Position numbers and translations under genes: made by a program. From Lachnospiraceae bacterium A2 (GTDB lineage Bacteria > Bacillota > Clostridia > Lachnospirales > Lachnospiraceae): 64,000 bases of DNA. Each line of letters begins with the position of its first letter. The first letter of the stretch is position 1. The stretch covers positions 573,793-637,792 of the forward strand of contig KE159638.1 of NCBI GenBank assembly GCA_000403315.2, in the 5' to 3' direction. The notes below the pieces were generated by a model. That model made no database searches. It was not told the DNA's origin and saw only the letters and a list, made by a program, of their open reading frames with translations. Below, in pieces: positions 35,018 through 43,776 of this stretch.

Positions 35018-35866
35018 TTGATTTCACAAGACAATTCTGAGTTGGCAGCTATGCAAAAAAAGCAACTTGAATTATTACATGAATTAGACAGGGTATGTAA
35101 ACTTTGCAATACGAAATATTTTTTATCAAGTGGGACATGTCTTGGAGCAAGAAGGCACAAAGGGTTTATTCCTTGGGATGATGATATTGATGTCTATATG
35201 TTTTGGGATGAGGCAGAAAAGTTAGTTAGAAATCAAAAACTTTTTGGAGAAAAATTTTTCTTACAAAGCAAAGAAACTGATAAGAAAGTGCAAACTACCC
35301 ATTACAGGTTAAGAGATTCATCTACCTCGTATTTTTTAGCAGAAGAAATGGATTTAGATATTAATCATGGGATGTTTATTGATATCTATATTTTATATCC
35401 CTATCCTGATAATAAAATAAGAGCACAGAAAATAATTTTTGATTCATTTATTTATCGTATTTTAGTGGCAGGTATTCCACCTAGGAATCATGGGAAAAAG
35501 GTTAGGATAATAGGGAATCTGGTGTTGAAGTTATACTCTGGCAAACGTGCGAAAAGAAAAATAAAAATGGTTGAAAAAGAATATCGCAATAATGGAGGTA
35601 AGCGTTATCTTGCAACTTATTTTGGCAGGGATGTTGGTTTGTTCCATTCTATTAAGTATCCTAGAAAATGGTTTGAAAAGCCTAAAATGCTAATGTTTGA
35701 GGACATGAAGGTTCCATGTCCGGGAAATGTTGATGCATATTGCAAACTTCAATATGGGGATAGCTATATGGAATTACCACCAGTAGGACAGCGCATCCCA
35801 CATCATGATTATGTTTATGCAAGTGTGGATGAGCCATATGAAAAATTTAAAGGTAAGTATTACTAA
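35018..35866 (+). CDS. LicD-family phosphotransferase
   Basis: The 282-residue protein belongs to the LicD/fukutin family, which moves phosphocholine or an alditol phosphate from a CDP carrier to a glycan. Motifs: LSSGTCLGARRHKG and FIPWDDDIDVYMF near the N-terminus (catalytic acids), INHGMFIDIYIL in the middle, and CKLQYGDSYMELPP near the end. The frame opens at a GTG at 34994, but GGAGG lies 7 bases before a TTG at 35018, so I prefer TTG. The next gene encodes a cytidylyltransferase, which points to a CDP-activated substrate. CDP-ribitol or a related alditol is more likely than choline, since no choline genes are seen. Confidence 0.9.
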   Translation: MISQDNSELAAMQKKQLELLHELDRVCKLCNTKYFLSSGTCLGARRHKGFIPWDDDIDVYMFWDEAEKLVRNQKLFGEKFFLQSKETDKKVQTTHYRLRDSSTSYFLAEEMDLDINHGMFIDIYILYPYPDNKIRAQKIIFDSFIYRILVAGIPPRNHGKKVRIIGNLVLKLYSGKRAKRKIKMVEKEYRNNGGKRYLATYFGRDVGLFHSIKYPRKWFEKPKMLMFEDMKVPCPGNVDAYCKLQYGDSYMELPPVGQRIPHHDYVYASVDEPYEKFKGKYY

Positions 35867-35881
35867 TGATTGGAGATAGGG

Positions 35882-36610
35882 ATGAATTATGCGATAATAC
35901 TGGCAGGCGGTGTTGGGCAAAGAATGAGAAACTCTGGCATGCCAAAACAATTTTTGAAAGTTTTTGGAAAACCTATTATAGTGTATACACTGGAAAGATT
36001 TGAGGAATGCCATGACATAGGGCGGGTTGTTGTTGCCTGCAATGCAAGCTGGATAGAGCATATGAATAGCCTTGTAGAAAAGTATGATTTGAGAAAGACA
36101 GTAGCCGTTATTTCGGGAGGAAAAGATAGGCAACGTAGTATAGAAAATGGGCTTAGATGGATTGGAGAAAATGGCGCGCAAGATAGTGATATTGTTGTAA
36201 TACATGATGGGGTTCGGCCATTAATCCAAGAGAATATTATTAGTGAGAATGTTCGCGTAGCGAGAAAATATGGAAGTGCGATGACGGTTCGGCCAGTGAT
36301 TGAATCTGTAGTAGTCACTGATAAGGATTGTGCAGCATTTCAGGATTTTAAAAAAAGGGATGATACCTATAGCCTTACTTCTCCACAGACATTTAGGCTG
36401 GATTTATTAAAAATGACATATCAAGGTATAGAAGGGGTAGAACAGCCAATCCCTTTGTTGGATGCAGTGCTTGGTTATACCTATTTAGGAAATAATGTTC
36501 ATCTTGTAAAAGAAAATAACCAAAATATAAAAATTACTACTCCGGAGGACTTTTATATATTAAAGGCAATGTTGGAACTGGAGGAAAACAGGTGTGTGTT
36601 TGGGTTATGA
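35882..36610 (+). CDS. IspD/TarI-like cytidylyltransferase
   Basis: The 242-residue enzyme couples CTP to a polyol or alditol phosphate. Motifs: YAIILAGGVGQRMRNSGMPKQF (split by family convention into LAGGVGQRM and KQF), GGKDRQRSIENGL and VVIHDGVRPLI, with LTSPQTFRL near the end. IspD, TarI and ribitol-phosphate cytidylyltransferases share these. In this setting, between LicD and an SDR, a CDP-alditol role (TarI-like) is more likely than isoprenoid synthesis. GGAGATAGGG precedes the ATG at 35882. Confidence 0.85.
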   Translation: MNYAIILAGGVGQRMRNSGMPKQFLKVFGKPIIVYTLERFEECHDIGRVVVACNASWIEHMNSLVEKYDLRKTVAVISGGKDRQRSIENGLRWIGENGAQDSDIVVIHDGVRPLIQENIISENVRVARKYGSAMTVRPVIESVVVTDKDCAAFQDFKKRDDTYSLTSPQTFRLDLLKMTYQGIEGVEQPIPLLDAVLGYTYLGNNVHLVKENNQNIKITTPEDFYILKAMLELEENRCVFGL

Positions 36611-36625
36611 GAAGGAGTGCTGAAA

Positions 36626-37648
36626 ATGGACAAGAGGGATTTAGATATTATATGCAATAGCTCGATTAACTGGCAGATGTACCGTAACAGGACAGTTTTG
36701 ATAACAGGTGCTACGGGCAGGTTAGGAAGATATCTTTTAGAAACGCTTGTGGACGTTGATATAAGGTATAATTTGAATATAAGGGCAATTGGGTTGGCTA
36801 GGTCAGCGTCCAAGGCTCAGGAGGTCTTTGGCAATACTTTAGATTTGCCAAATGTATCATTCTTGTATCAGGATGTAAATAAAGATATTGTTTATGAAGG
36901 TGATATTGATTATATTTTTCATACTGCTGGTCCAGCAGCTCCAGTTGATTTTAAGGAAACGGCTGTTGAAACATTGTGGGCACATGTGAATGGTACACAC
37001 AATGTACTAGAGTGTGCCAGAACACATCGGACAAAAAGGGTTTTTTATGTTTCAACTGTAGAAATATATGGGGAATGGAAAGAGGAAAGGGCTATTCTCG
37101 AAACAGATATGGGTCCCATGCAGCACTTAAATTTCCGGGCATGTTACCCAGAGGCAAAGCGCTTATGCGAAACCATGTTGGCAACATATAAAGAGGAGTA
37201 TGGGATTGACTTTTGTGGGGTAAGATTTTCGCATACATTGGGGCCTGGTATTTCCTTGGATGATGGAAGGGCTTTTGCAGAATTTATTAATTGCGTCTTG
37301 GAAGAAAAAGATATTGTGCTTCATTCTGACGGGAGTGCAATGAGAACATATACTTATGTAGCAGATGGAATTAATGCCATTTTTTTGGTAATGGAAAAGG
37401 GTGATAGTAAATTATATAATGTTGCAGCGGATGAGAATCTGATAAGCATTAGGGATTTGGCAGAGTTAATTGCAAAATTATCTCCATCTGGGAAAAGTAA
37501 AGTTACGTTTAGTGAGGAAGCGGGCAATCTTCCATATTTGCCATTTAAATTAGCAATTATGGATACACGGAAAATCAGGGATTTGGGCTGGAGTCCACAA
37601 GTTAATATTGAGAGAACGTTTAAGTGGACAATTGAATCATTTCTGTAA
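36626..37648 (+). CDS. NAD-dependent epimerase/dehydratase (extended SDR)
   Basis: This protein has 340 residues. The Rossmann motif VLITGATGRLGRYLL (about residue 24) is followed by FHTAGPAAPVDF and by FYVSTVEIYG. The YPEAKRLCET segment holds the catalytic Tyr-x-x-x-Lys, and RTYTYVADG follows. It resembles UDP-glucuronate decarboxylase/4,6-dehydratase-type enzymes acting on a nucleotide sugar or alditol. GGAG lies 8 bases before the ATG at 36626. Together with LicD and the cytidylyltransferase it forms a three-gene block. A 184-base gap without genes follows before the next transferase. Confidence 0.87.
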   Translation: MDKRDLDIICNSSINWQMYRNRTVLITGATGRLGRYLLETLVDVDIRYNLNIRAIGLARSASKAQEVFGNTLDLPNVSFLYQDVNKDIVYEGDIDYIFHTAGPAAPVDFKETAVETLWAHVNGTHNVLECARTHRTKRVFYVSTVEIYGEWKEERAILETDMGPMQHLNFRACYPEAKRLCETMLATYKEEYGIDFCGVRFSHTLGPGISLDDGRAFAEFINCVLEEKDIVLHSDGSAMRTYTYVADGINAIFLVMEKGDSKLYNVAADENLISIRDLAELIAKLSPSGKSKVTFSEEAGNLPYLPFKLAIMDTRKIRDLGWSPQVNIERTFKWTIESFL

Positions 37649-37832
37649 AGGGTATAAATAAGCTGATAATTGTGTTGTTAACAATACACAATGCAGAAAG
37701 TATATTTAAATTTAATTTTAAAGTTTTATAATAAATATTCTAGCATCTACTAGAGATTAAACAGGAAATTCAAAGTTTGTGGAGAAATAGCAGGAGATGC
37801 GGGGTGCTAGATATTAATTTGGAGGACTAAAG
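37649..37832. other. Short non-coding gap inside the polysaccharide operon
   Basis: The gap is 184 bases, AT-rich, with an imperfect palindrome around TTGTGTTGTTAACA (about 37670-37693). I see neither a clear promoter nor a terminator. It may mark a joint between two blocks of the operon. Confidence 0.4.
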
Positions 37833-38825
37833 GTGAGTTCAGAAAATATGTTGGAAAAAGTGACATTGATTGTCCCAGTGTATAATGTAGAAGATTATTT
37901 AGATAGATGTATGGACTCTGTCCTAGGACAGACATATGAAAATTTGGAAATTATTTTGGTAGACGATGGTTCTACAGACAATTCAGGGAAAATGTGTGAT
38001 GAATATAAAGCGAAAGATTCTCGTATTTATGTAATCCATCAAAAAAATGCTGGACTTAGTGCAGCTAGAAATGTAGCGTTAGATATCATGGCTGGAGAAT
38101 ATGTAATGTTTATAGACAGTGATGATAAAGTGGATAAGCGGATTGTAGAGCATTTGCTTGAGGATATGCATAAATACAAATGTGATATAGTTGAATGTGG
38201 TATTTATGATGTTTATGGTAATAAAATTATGGAGAAAAAGTTACCAGAAAAGACGAGAGTTTATACAGTAGAAGAAGCATTGTGTATAGATATCGGTGCA
38301 ATGGGAGGAGCTGTTTCGGCATGTGCAAAATTATATAAAAGGGACATATTTTCTACGGTGAGGTATCGCGAAGGAAAAATAGGAGAAGATGGATATGCTA
38401 TTGTAGATGTTTTGTCGCAGGCAGAAAGTATTGTAATAGATAATCGGCCAATGTATTATTATTATCATAGGAGAAATAGTATTACGACAAATACATTTAC
38501 AAAAGCTAATTTGGACAATATCCAAGCATACAAATATAATTTAAAACAGGTAAAACATAAATATCCATCAGTAGTTCCAGTAGTGGTTTTTCGGTTAGAT
38601 TGGTGTTATTTAATAGCAGTTGATAGAATTTTGATGTGCGATGATTGGAAGGAAAATGAGTATCTACCAAAACTTATGAGGTATATCAAAAAGAATAAAC
38701 GTAGAATGTTAATGTCTAGTAATATGCGAAGAAATAGGAAAATTGCATTAATTATATTATTATTTAACAAAAAACTATATAGAAAAGTTCTTCTTTGGAA
38801 TATGAGGGGGAAATATGGGATATAA
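37833..38825 (+). CDS. GT2 family glycosyltransferase
   Basis: This 330-residue GT-A transferase adds a sugar to the growing lipid-linked unit. Motifs: TLIVPVYNVEDYLDRCMDS, IILVDDGSTDNSG, KNAGLSAARNVAL and VMFIDSDDKVD (DXD), then GEDGYAIVDVL in the acceptor part. No membrane segments. The GTG at 37833 has GGAGG 7 bases upstream. Its end overlaps the upstream open frame of the next gene. Sugar specificity cannot be read from sequence. Confidence 0.92.
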   Translation: MSSENMLEKVTLIVPVYNVEDYLDRCMDSVLGQTYENLEIILVDDGSTDNSGKMCDEYKAKDSRIYVIHQKNAGLSAARNVALDIMAGEYVMFIDSDDKVDKRIVEHLLEDMHKYKCDIVECGIYDVYGNKIMEKKLPEKTRVYTVEEALCIDIGAMGGAVSACAKLYKRDIFSTVRYREGKIGEDGYAIVDVLSQAESIVIDNRPMYYYYHRRNSITTNTFTKANLDNIQAYKYNLKQVKHKYPSVVPVVVFRLDWCYLIAVDRILMCDDWKENEYLPKLMRYIKKNKRRMLMSSNMRRNRKIALIILLFNKKLYRKVLLWNMRGKYGI

Positions 38826-38839
38826 GAAAGGAGCATTTT

Positions 38840-39655
38840 ATGATACCTAAGGTGATTCATTATTGTTGGTTTGGAAATGGTGAATATAGTGAAAAGATGG
38901 AGAAATGTATTTCAAGTTGGAAGAAGTACTGTCCTGATTATGAAATTATATGTTGGAATGAAGAAAATTATGATATCCATAAAAATAAATATGTTGAGCA
39001 AGCATATGAAAAAAAAATGTGGGCGTTTGTTTCTGATTATTTTAGGTTTGATGTTATCTATAATTATGGTGGTATATATTTAGATACTGATGTGGAGTTA
39101 CTCAAACCTTTGGATAAGTTGTTGGATTGTGAAATGTATGCAGGTATGGAGTCAAAGGATTATGTGGCATTGGGGTTGGGATTCGGTGCAGTGAAGGGGC
39201 ATCCATATGTAAAGGAACTTATGGGATATTTTGAAGTAAGGGATTTTGTTCGGGATAATGGGCAAATGGATTTAAAGACAGGGCCTATGATTCAGACTGA
39301 GGTATTATTGCGACATGGCCTAAAAAAAGAAGATAGCTTTCAAAGACTTGAGAAGTGTATTGTGTATCCTTCAGAAGTTTTTAATCCTAAATCATTTCAA
39401 ACAGGTGAAACTCACATTACAAACAAAACTATAAGTATCCATCATTATGACATGTCATGGCTAAATGAGAGGCAAAAAAGGAATAAGGAAAGGGAGTGGG
39501 AATTAAAAAAGAAGTATGGTTCTAAATGGGGAAAAATTTTGGGGATAATTCAGACTGGGCCATATAAGTTAATAATGAAATTTAGAAGTGAAGGGATTAA
39601 GGGAGGGTATCTTTATCTCAAAACGATAGGAAAAAACATTTTTGGGAAAAAATGA
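38840..39655 (+). CDS. GT32-type glycosyltransferase (DXD sugar-binding)
   Basis: This protein has 271 residues. It begins IPKVIHYCWFGNGEYS, then WKKYCPDYEIICWNEENYD, and the DXD box lies in YNYGGIYLDTDVELLKPLD. This is the standard GT32 (capsular galactosyl- or mannosyltransferase-like) layout. The ATG at 38840 has GAAAGGAG upstream and opens exactly at the conserved start. A run of nine A (39009-39017) lies in the coding sequence. It acts in the cytoplasm on the lipid-linked precursor. Confidence 0.92.
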   Translation: MIPKVIHYCWFGNGEYSEKMEKCISSWKKYCPDYEIICWNEENYDIHKNKYVEQAYEKKMWAFVSDYFRFDVIYNYGGIYLDTDVELLKPLDKLLDCEMYAGMESKDYVALGLGFGAVKGHPYVKELMGYFEVRDFVRDNGQMDLKTGPMIQTEVLLRHGLKKEDSFQRLEKCIVYPSEVFNPKSFQTGETHITNKTISIHHYDMSWLNERQKRNKEREWELKKKYGSKWGKILGIIQTGPYKLIMKFRSEGIKGGYLYLKTIGKNIFGKK

Positions 39656-39709
39656 ATGAAAAGCAAAGGAATATTTAGTTATGCTGTATTATAGCGTTAT
39701 GAGAAAAAT

Positions 39710-41110
39710 TTGAGATTTTTTTGGGCTTTAAGGAAAAGAGTTAAGAGGACAAGAGAAAAGTTTAAAACAAATAAAATATTATTTGGTTTTATAAGGAAAT
39801 GGAACGATAATATGGTAAAAAAAGAAAAGTCAGATGTTAAGATAGGAATAAGAATATTAGAAATTGTGCTTTTTATGTATGTGTTTTTCCCATTCAGAAT
39901 AAAGATAATGGCAAATGTTCAGGCGTATTTACTATATACACTTGAACTAATATTAGTAGTCCTTTTTGGAGCAGAGTTATGGTATAATAATTTGAAAAAA
40001 AAATGGTTATATCCATTGTTCCTTTTTTTCCTGATATTTTTGGTGCTGATGGCAATGACTTTTATTTTGCCAATTATAAAGGACACAATGGATTTTTCTT
40101 ATTTTAAATATCACTTTGATGTTCTAAAAAAAATGGTGGTTATTTTTGGGCTAGCATATCTTTGCACTGACATGCATGCCTTTCTTAAAATATTTGTATG
40201 TGCGACGACTATTTATGTTTTAATTACAACAGTCATGTTAATACCAAGTCTACATTCCTTATATTCAAATTTAGTTGTACAAGGGTCATCTTTAAACTAT
40301 GAGCATCTTCAGACCGCAAGGTTTTATACAAGAATAGGCTTGCAAGGGTTTTCGGGCTATACATGGACTTTTAGATGTACACTATCTGTTGGAATTTGTT
40401 GTTGTGGGTATATAATGAAAGATTTCAATTTCTCTAATTTTGAAGTGGTTTTTATGGGAATTGTTAACCTTGTAGGTACTTTTTTTTATGGTAGGACTGG
40501 GACAATTATTGCATGCTTATGTATTTTTTTGACAGCAGTTTATCAATTTTTTATACTGAGAAAAGGATATTTGGTGGTTGCTTTATTAAGTATTGTGCTT
40601 ATTATGGTATTTTTATTTCTATTTAATTTAGATTATATCCAGAAAAATGCTAGTCTTGCTTGGATGTTTGAAGGTTTTTTGAATGTGGTACAGTCAGGGA
40701 AATTTACCACAGGTTCCAGCTCGTATATAGTTAATAGAATGTTTGTTCCGATGTCGACTGATACTTTTTTCTTTGGAGATGCAAGGTATACAGAAGCTTC
40801 TGGCTTATTTTATAGGGGAACTGATTTAGGAGTTATGCGGCCTTTACTTTTTTGGGGAGTAGTTGGGCAGATTGCTTATTATATGATGCCATTAACGCTT
40901 CTAATATCTATAAAAAGGCATTTAGATAGAAAACATAATATTTTTTTTGTAACAATTATGCTGTGTATTTTTCTTGGGTTTGAATTAAAGGGAGAGATTA
41001 ATTTTGAGTATTGTATTATGTTACTTGGAATGTATTTTACAATAATGAAGGGATTTTTTACAGAACGTGTTTATATTAAAGTAAACAGAAGTAAAAAGTT
41101 AAGAATGTAG
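39710..41110 (+). CDS. Wzy-like polysaccharide polymerase
   Basis: The protein has up to 466 residues. After a basic N-terminus, about ten to eleven membrane segments alternate with one larger outer loop around residues 195-225 and another around 320-370 (SSSYIVNRMFVPMSTDTFFFGD). This is the pattern of O-antigen/capsule polymerases, which have little sequence conservation. It is the only candidate polymerase in the operon. The start is unsure: a TTG at 39710 opens the frame but has a weak site, and an ATG at 39812 is also possible. A run of nine A (39995-40003) lies in the coding sequence. Confidence 0.75.
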   Translation: MRFFWALRKRVKRTREKFKTNKILFGFIRKWNDNMVKKEKSDVKIGIRILEIVLFMYVFFPFRIKIMANVQAYLLYTLELILVVLFGAELWYNNLKKKWLYPLFLFFLIFLVLMAMTFILPIIKDTMDFSYFKYHFDVLKKMVVIFGLAYLCTDMHAFLKIFVCATTIYVLITTVMLIPSLHSLYSNLVVQGSSLNYEHLQTARFYTRIGLQGFSGYTWTFRCTLSVGICCCGYIMKDFNFSNFEVVFMGIVNLVGTFFYGRTGTIIACLCIFLTAVYQFFILRKGYLVVALLSIVLIMVFLFLFNLDYIQKNASLAWMFEGFLNVVQSGKFTTGSSSYIVNRMFVPMSTDTFFFGDARYTEASGLFYRGTDLGVMRPLLFWGVVGQIAYYMMPLTLLISIKRHLDRKHNIFFVTIMLCIFLGFELKGEINFEYCIMLLGMYFTIMKGFFTERVYIKVNRSKKLRM

Positions 41111-41127
41111 AAAAAGGTGGTAAATAA

Positions 41128-42102
41128 ATGAATAGTATGAAAGATAATTCCTTAGTATCTATATGTATACCCTGCTACAACCATGAAAAATTTGTTCGGG
41201 ATTGTTTGGAATCGCTGATTAACCAAACTTATCAAAATATAGAATTGATATTATATGATGATTGTTCTAAAGACAAATCGTGGGATATAATTAAAGATTA
41301 TGAGAAAAAATTAAAGGATAGATTTTCTCGGCTTGTTTTATTAAGGCATGAACGCAATTTAGGGCTTCCAGGAACATTAAATCAAATGATACCTCTGTGC
41401 AATGGGGAGTATATTAAAATTATTGCGAGTGATGATTTTTTGTTCCCGGAATACGTAGAACTAATGGTAATAAAAATGCAAAGAAATAGAGATATTGATG
41501 TGCTATTTTGCAATGGAATATCTGTAAAAGAGGAGAGCACATATAATAATCCAGTGCATAAGTCAGTAATTTACCATAAGCCAGTTCAAATAGATAATGA
41601 ACATATCAAAGAAAGATTATACGAAAATTGTTTTATTTTCGCTCCAAGTGTTATTCTTAGAAAAGAAGTATATAATGAGTGTGGTCTGTACAATGAGGAT
41701 GTTATCTTTGAAGATTGGGAATATTGGTTAAGGATAGCATGCTCAAAGAAATTTAAATTTGGATATTTAGATAAAATTTTAGTTTATTATAGAAGAAATG
41801 AAAATTCGATGTCCTCTCTAATGGGGCCAGAAGCAGATAGACGCCGGCTAAGGATGTATCATTCAGAGAAAAAAATTATAGATATGTATTTTGATAAGAT
41901 GGGGGAAAAAATTGGAGCGAAGAAGAAAATTTGGCACATAATATATTCTGAAAGGATTGCTTATAAATTTACTCTTTCCGATAATATAAGACAGGTAGAA
42001 GAAGACTATAACTGTTTTGCTGAATGGAAATATGTTTCTGTGAGAGATAAAGTTGAGTGTAAACTTAGGCATTGTTTTAGGCGTGTTAGTAAGTTTATAT
42101 GA
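41128..42102 (+). CDS. GT2 family glycosyltransferase
   Basis: This 324-residue GT-A enzyme shows VSICIPCYNHEKFVRDCLES, LILYDDCSKDKSWD, ERNLGLPGTLNQMIPL and IKIIASDDFLFPEY (DXD-like ASDD), then FEDWEYWLRIA for the acceptor site. It adds one sugar of the repeat unit. AAGGTGG precedes the ATG. It closes the first block of the operon, and about 250 non-coding bases follow. Confidence 0.92.
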   Translation: MNSMKDNSLVSICIPCYNHEKFVRDCLESLINQTYQNIELILYDDCSKDKSWDIIKDYEKKLKDRFSRLVLLRHERNLGLPGTLNQMIPLCNGEYIKIIASDDFLFPEYVELMVIKMQRNRDIDVLFCNGISVKEESTYNNPVHKSVIYHKPVQIDNEHIKERLYENCFIFAPSVILRKEVYNECGLYNEDVIFEDWEYWLRIACSKKFKFGYLDKILVYYRRNENSMSSLMGPEADRRRLRMYHSEKKIIDMYFDKMGEKIGAKKKIWHIIYSERIAYKFTLSDNIRQVEEDYNCFAEWKYVSVRDKVECKLRHCFRRVSKFI

Positions 42103-42110
42103 AGAAAGAA

Positions 42111-42245
42111 TTTATTCCCACAGGCAACGAGCCAAACATCTGCGTTGGCACGAGTTTTGCAATTGTATCAGGGCAAATATATCTCAGTTCTTTTGCGTTG
42201 CAAATTTGATGTCCTGTTAGTTCGTTGCGGGGTATTTGGCTATCA
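42111..42245. repeat. Dispersed intergenic repeat, copy 2
   Basis: The sequence shares ordered blocks with 2464-2625, including GGCAACGAGCCA, GCGTTGGCACGAG and GGGGTATTTGGC. No gene is visible. The repeat occurs once beside cassette A and once inside the main operon, so it may mark sites of past recombination. Confidence 0.5.
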
Positions 42246-42351
42246 AATGATATCTTGGATATTTACCATTCTTCCATAAAGGTTATTTTTTAGTTCCAAT
42301 TGTTGTATTTCGTAAGAATAGTTGAGGGGGAAAGCGTGGTTGAGGTGAGAA

Positions 42352-43776
42352 ATGGCAAAGTTTAGGTTATTTCTAGAAAACTTTCTAGTATATGGTTTAG
42401 GCGGAATTATAAGTAAAATAGTTCCACTTATAATGGTTCCAATCATCACTAGGCTTATGCCAAACTCATCATATTTTGGGATAAGTGATTTATCCAATAC
42501 AATCGTACAATTTGGTAGTGCGCTTGCTGTCATGGGAATGTACGATGCCATGTACAGAATGTTTTTTGAGAAGGATGAAGAAAGTTACAAGAAGAGGATT
42601 TGTTCCACAGCATTACTTTTTACAGTATTCACTTCCTTAATAGTTTTTGTGATAATGATTGTTTTAAAAAAGCCATTAGCCCAATATGTCCTCGGTAACC
42701 GAAGCTATGCATATGTAATTTATTTATCGGCAATGGCAACATTAGTAGGTGCAACAAACAACATTATATCTGCGCCTACCAGAATGCAGAATAAGAGGAA
42801 AATATTCCTTGTTACAAATACGGTAAGTCCAATCCTTTCATATGCTGTTTCTATACCATTGTTACTTAAAGGGCATTATATTATAGCACTTCCCTTGGCC
42901 GCGGTAGTTTCAGGGGTAACTATGGAGATGGCTTTTGGAGTATTGAATCATTCATGGTTTCAGGTTAGGGAGTTTGACTTTAAATTATTAAAACAGTTAC
43001 TTGTAATTGCAGTGCCGATGCTCCCTAATTTTTTAGTCTATTGGATTTTTAACTCATGTGATAAGGTAATGATTACAAATCTCATAGGTGTAGATGCAGC
43101 TGGTATTTATTCTGTGTCATCTAAATTAGGGCATTGTAGTCAGTTAATATACACTGCCTTTGCTGGTGGATGGCAATATTTTGCTTTTTCAACTATGAAG
43201 GAAAAAAAACAAGTTGAGTCTAATTCCAAAATATATGAGTATTTAGCAATGATTTCTTTTATTGCAACGGCATTTATATGTGCATGGAGTTACCCTATCT
43301 TTAAAGTGCTATTTACAGAAGAATATTTATCAGGTTTTATTTCAGCACCTTATTTATTTTTGGCGCCATTGTTGCAGATGCTTTTTCAAGTTGCTTGTAA
43401 CCAGTTTTTAGTGGTAAAAAGAACTTGGCCAAATATGTTGATCCTTTCTAGTGGGGCGGTAATTAATATTCTGCTGAACCTTACATTAATACCAAGGTTG
43501 GGGATAGAAGGGGCTTCTATTGCAACTTTGTCTGGATATATAGCTGCGAATATAATATGCTTGATTGTACTATGCAAAATGAAATTGATGATAGTTTCGA
43601 AAAGATTATTGCTGTCAGTATTTTTTATTATATCATATATGATTTTGTGGCGAAAATGCTTTATAGTCAAAACAGTAGTTGGAACAGTAGTGGCGGCTAT
43701 CATCTTTATCACATATCTTTTTATGTATAAAATAGAAATTAAACAGTTGATGAATGGATTAAGGAGGAAAGTATAA
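42352..43776 (+). CDS. wzx: Wzx-type polysaccharide flippase
   Basis: The 474-residue MOP/MATE-fold transporter has about thirteen to fourteen membrane segments. The start FLENFLVYGLGGIISKIVPL and the ITRLMPNSSYFG segment are typical of Wzx/RfbX, as are FNSCDKVMITNLIGVDAAGIYSVSSK in the middle (shown here in pieces NSCDKVMIT and AAGIYSVSSK). It moves the finished lipid-linked repeat unit across the membrane for polymerisation. GAGGTGAG precedes the ATG. Its stop overlaps the start of the Wzz-like gene. Confidence 0.93.
   Translation: MAKFRLFLENFLVYGLGGIISKIVPLIMVPIITRLMPNSSYFGISDLSNTIVQFGSALAVMGMYDAMYRMFFEKDEESYKKRICSTALLFTVFTSLIVFVIMIVLKKPLAQYVLGNRSYAYVIYLSAMATLVGATNNIISAPTRMQNKRKIFLVTNTVSPILSYAVSIPLLLKGHYIIALPLAAVVSGVTMEMAFGVLNHSWFQVREFDFKLLKQLLVIAVPMLPNFLVYWIFNSCDKVMITNLIGVDAAGIYSVSSKLGHCSQLIYTAFAGGWQYFAFSTMKEKKQVESNSKIYEYLAMISFIATAFICAWSYPIFKVLFTEEYLSGFISAPYLFLAPLLQMLFQVACNQFLVVKRTWPNMLILSSGAVINILLNLTLIPRLGIEGASIATLSGYIAANIICLIVLCKMKLMIVSKRLLLSVFFIISYMILWRKCFIVKTVVGTVVAAIIFITYLFMYKIEIKQLMNGLRRKV

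Noticed and set aside
39995..40003. Nine-A run in the polymerase gene as a phase switch
   Set aside because: A runs of 8 or 9 are common in this AT-rich DNA (also at 39009 and 24682), so length alone is not informative here.
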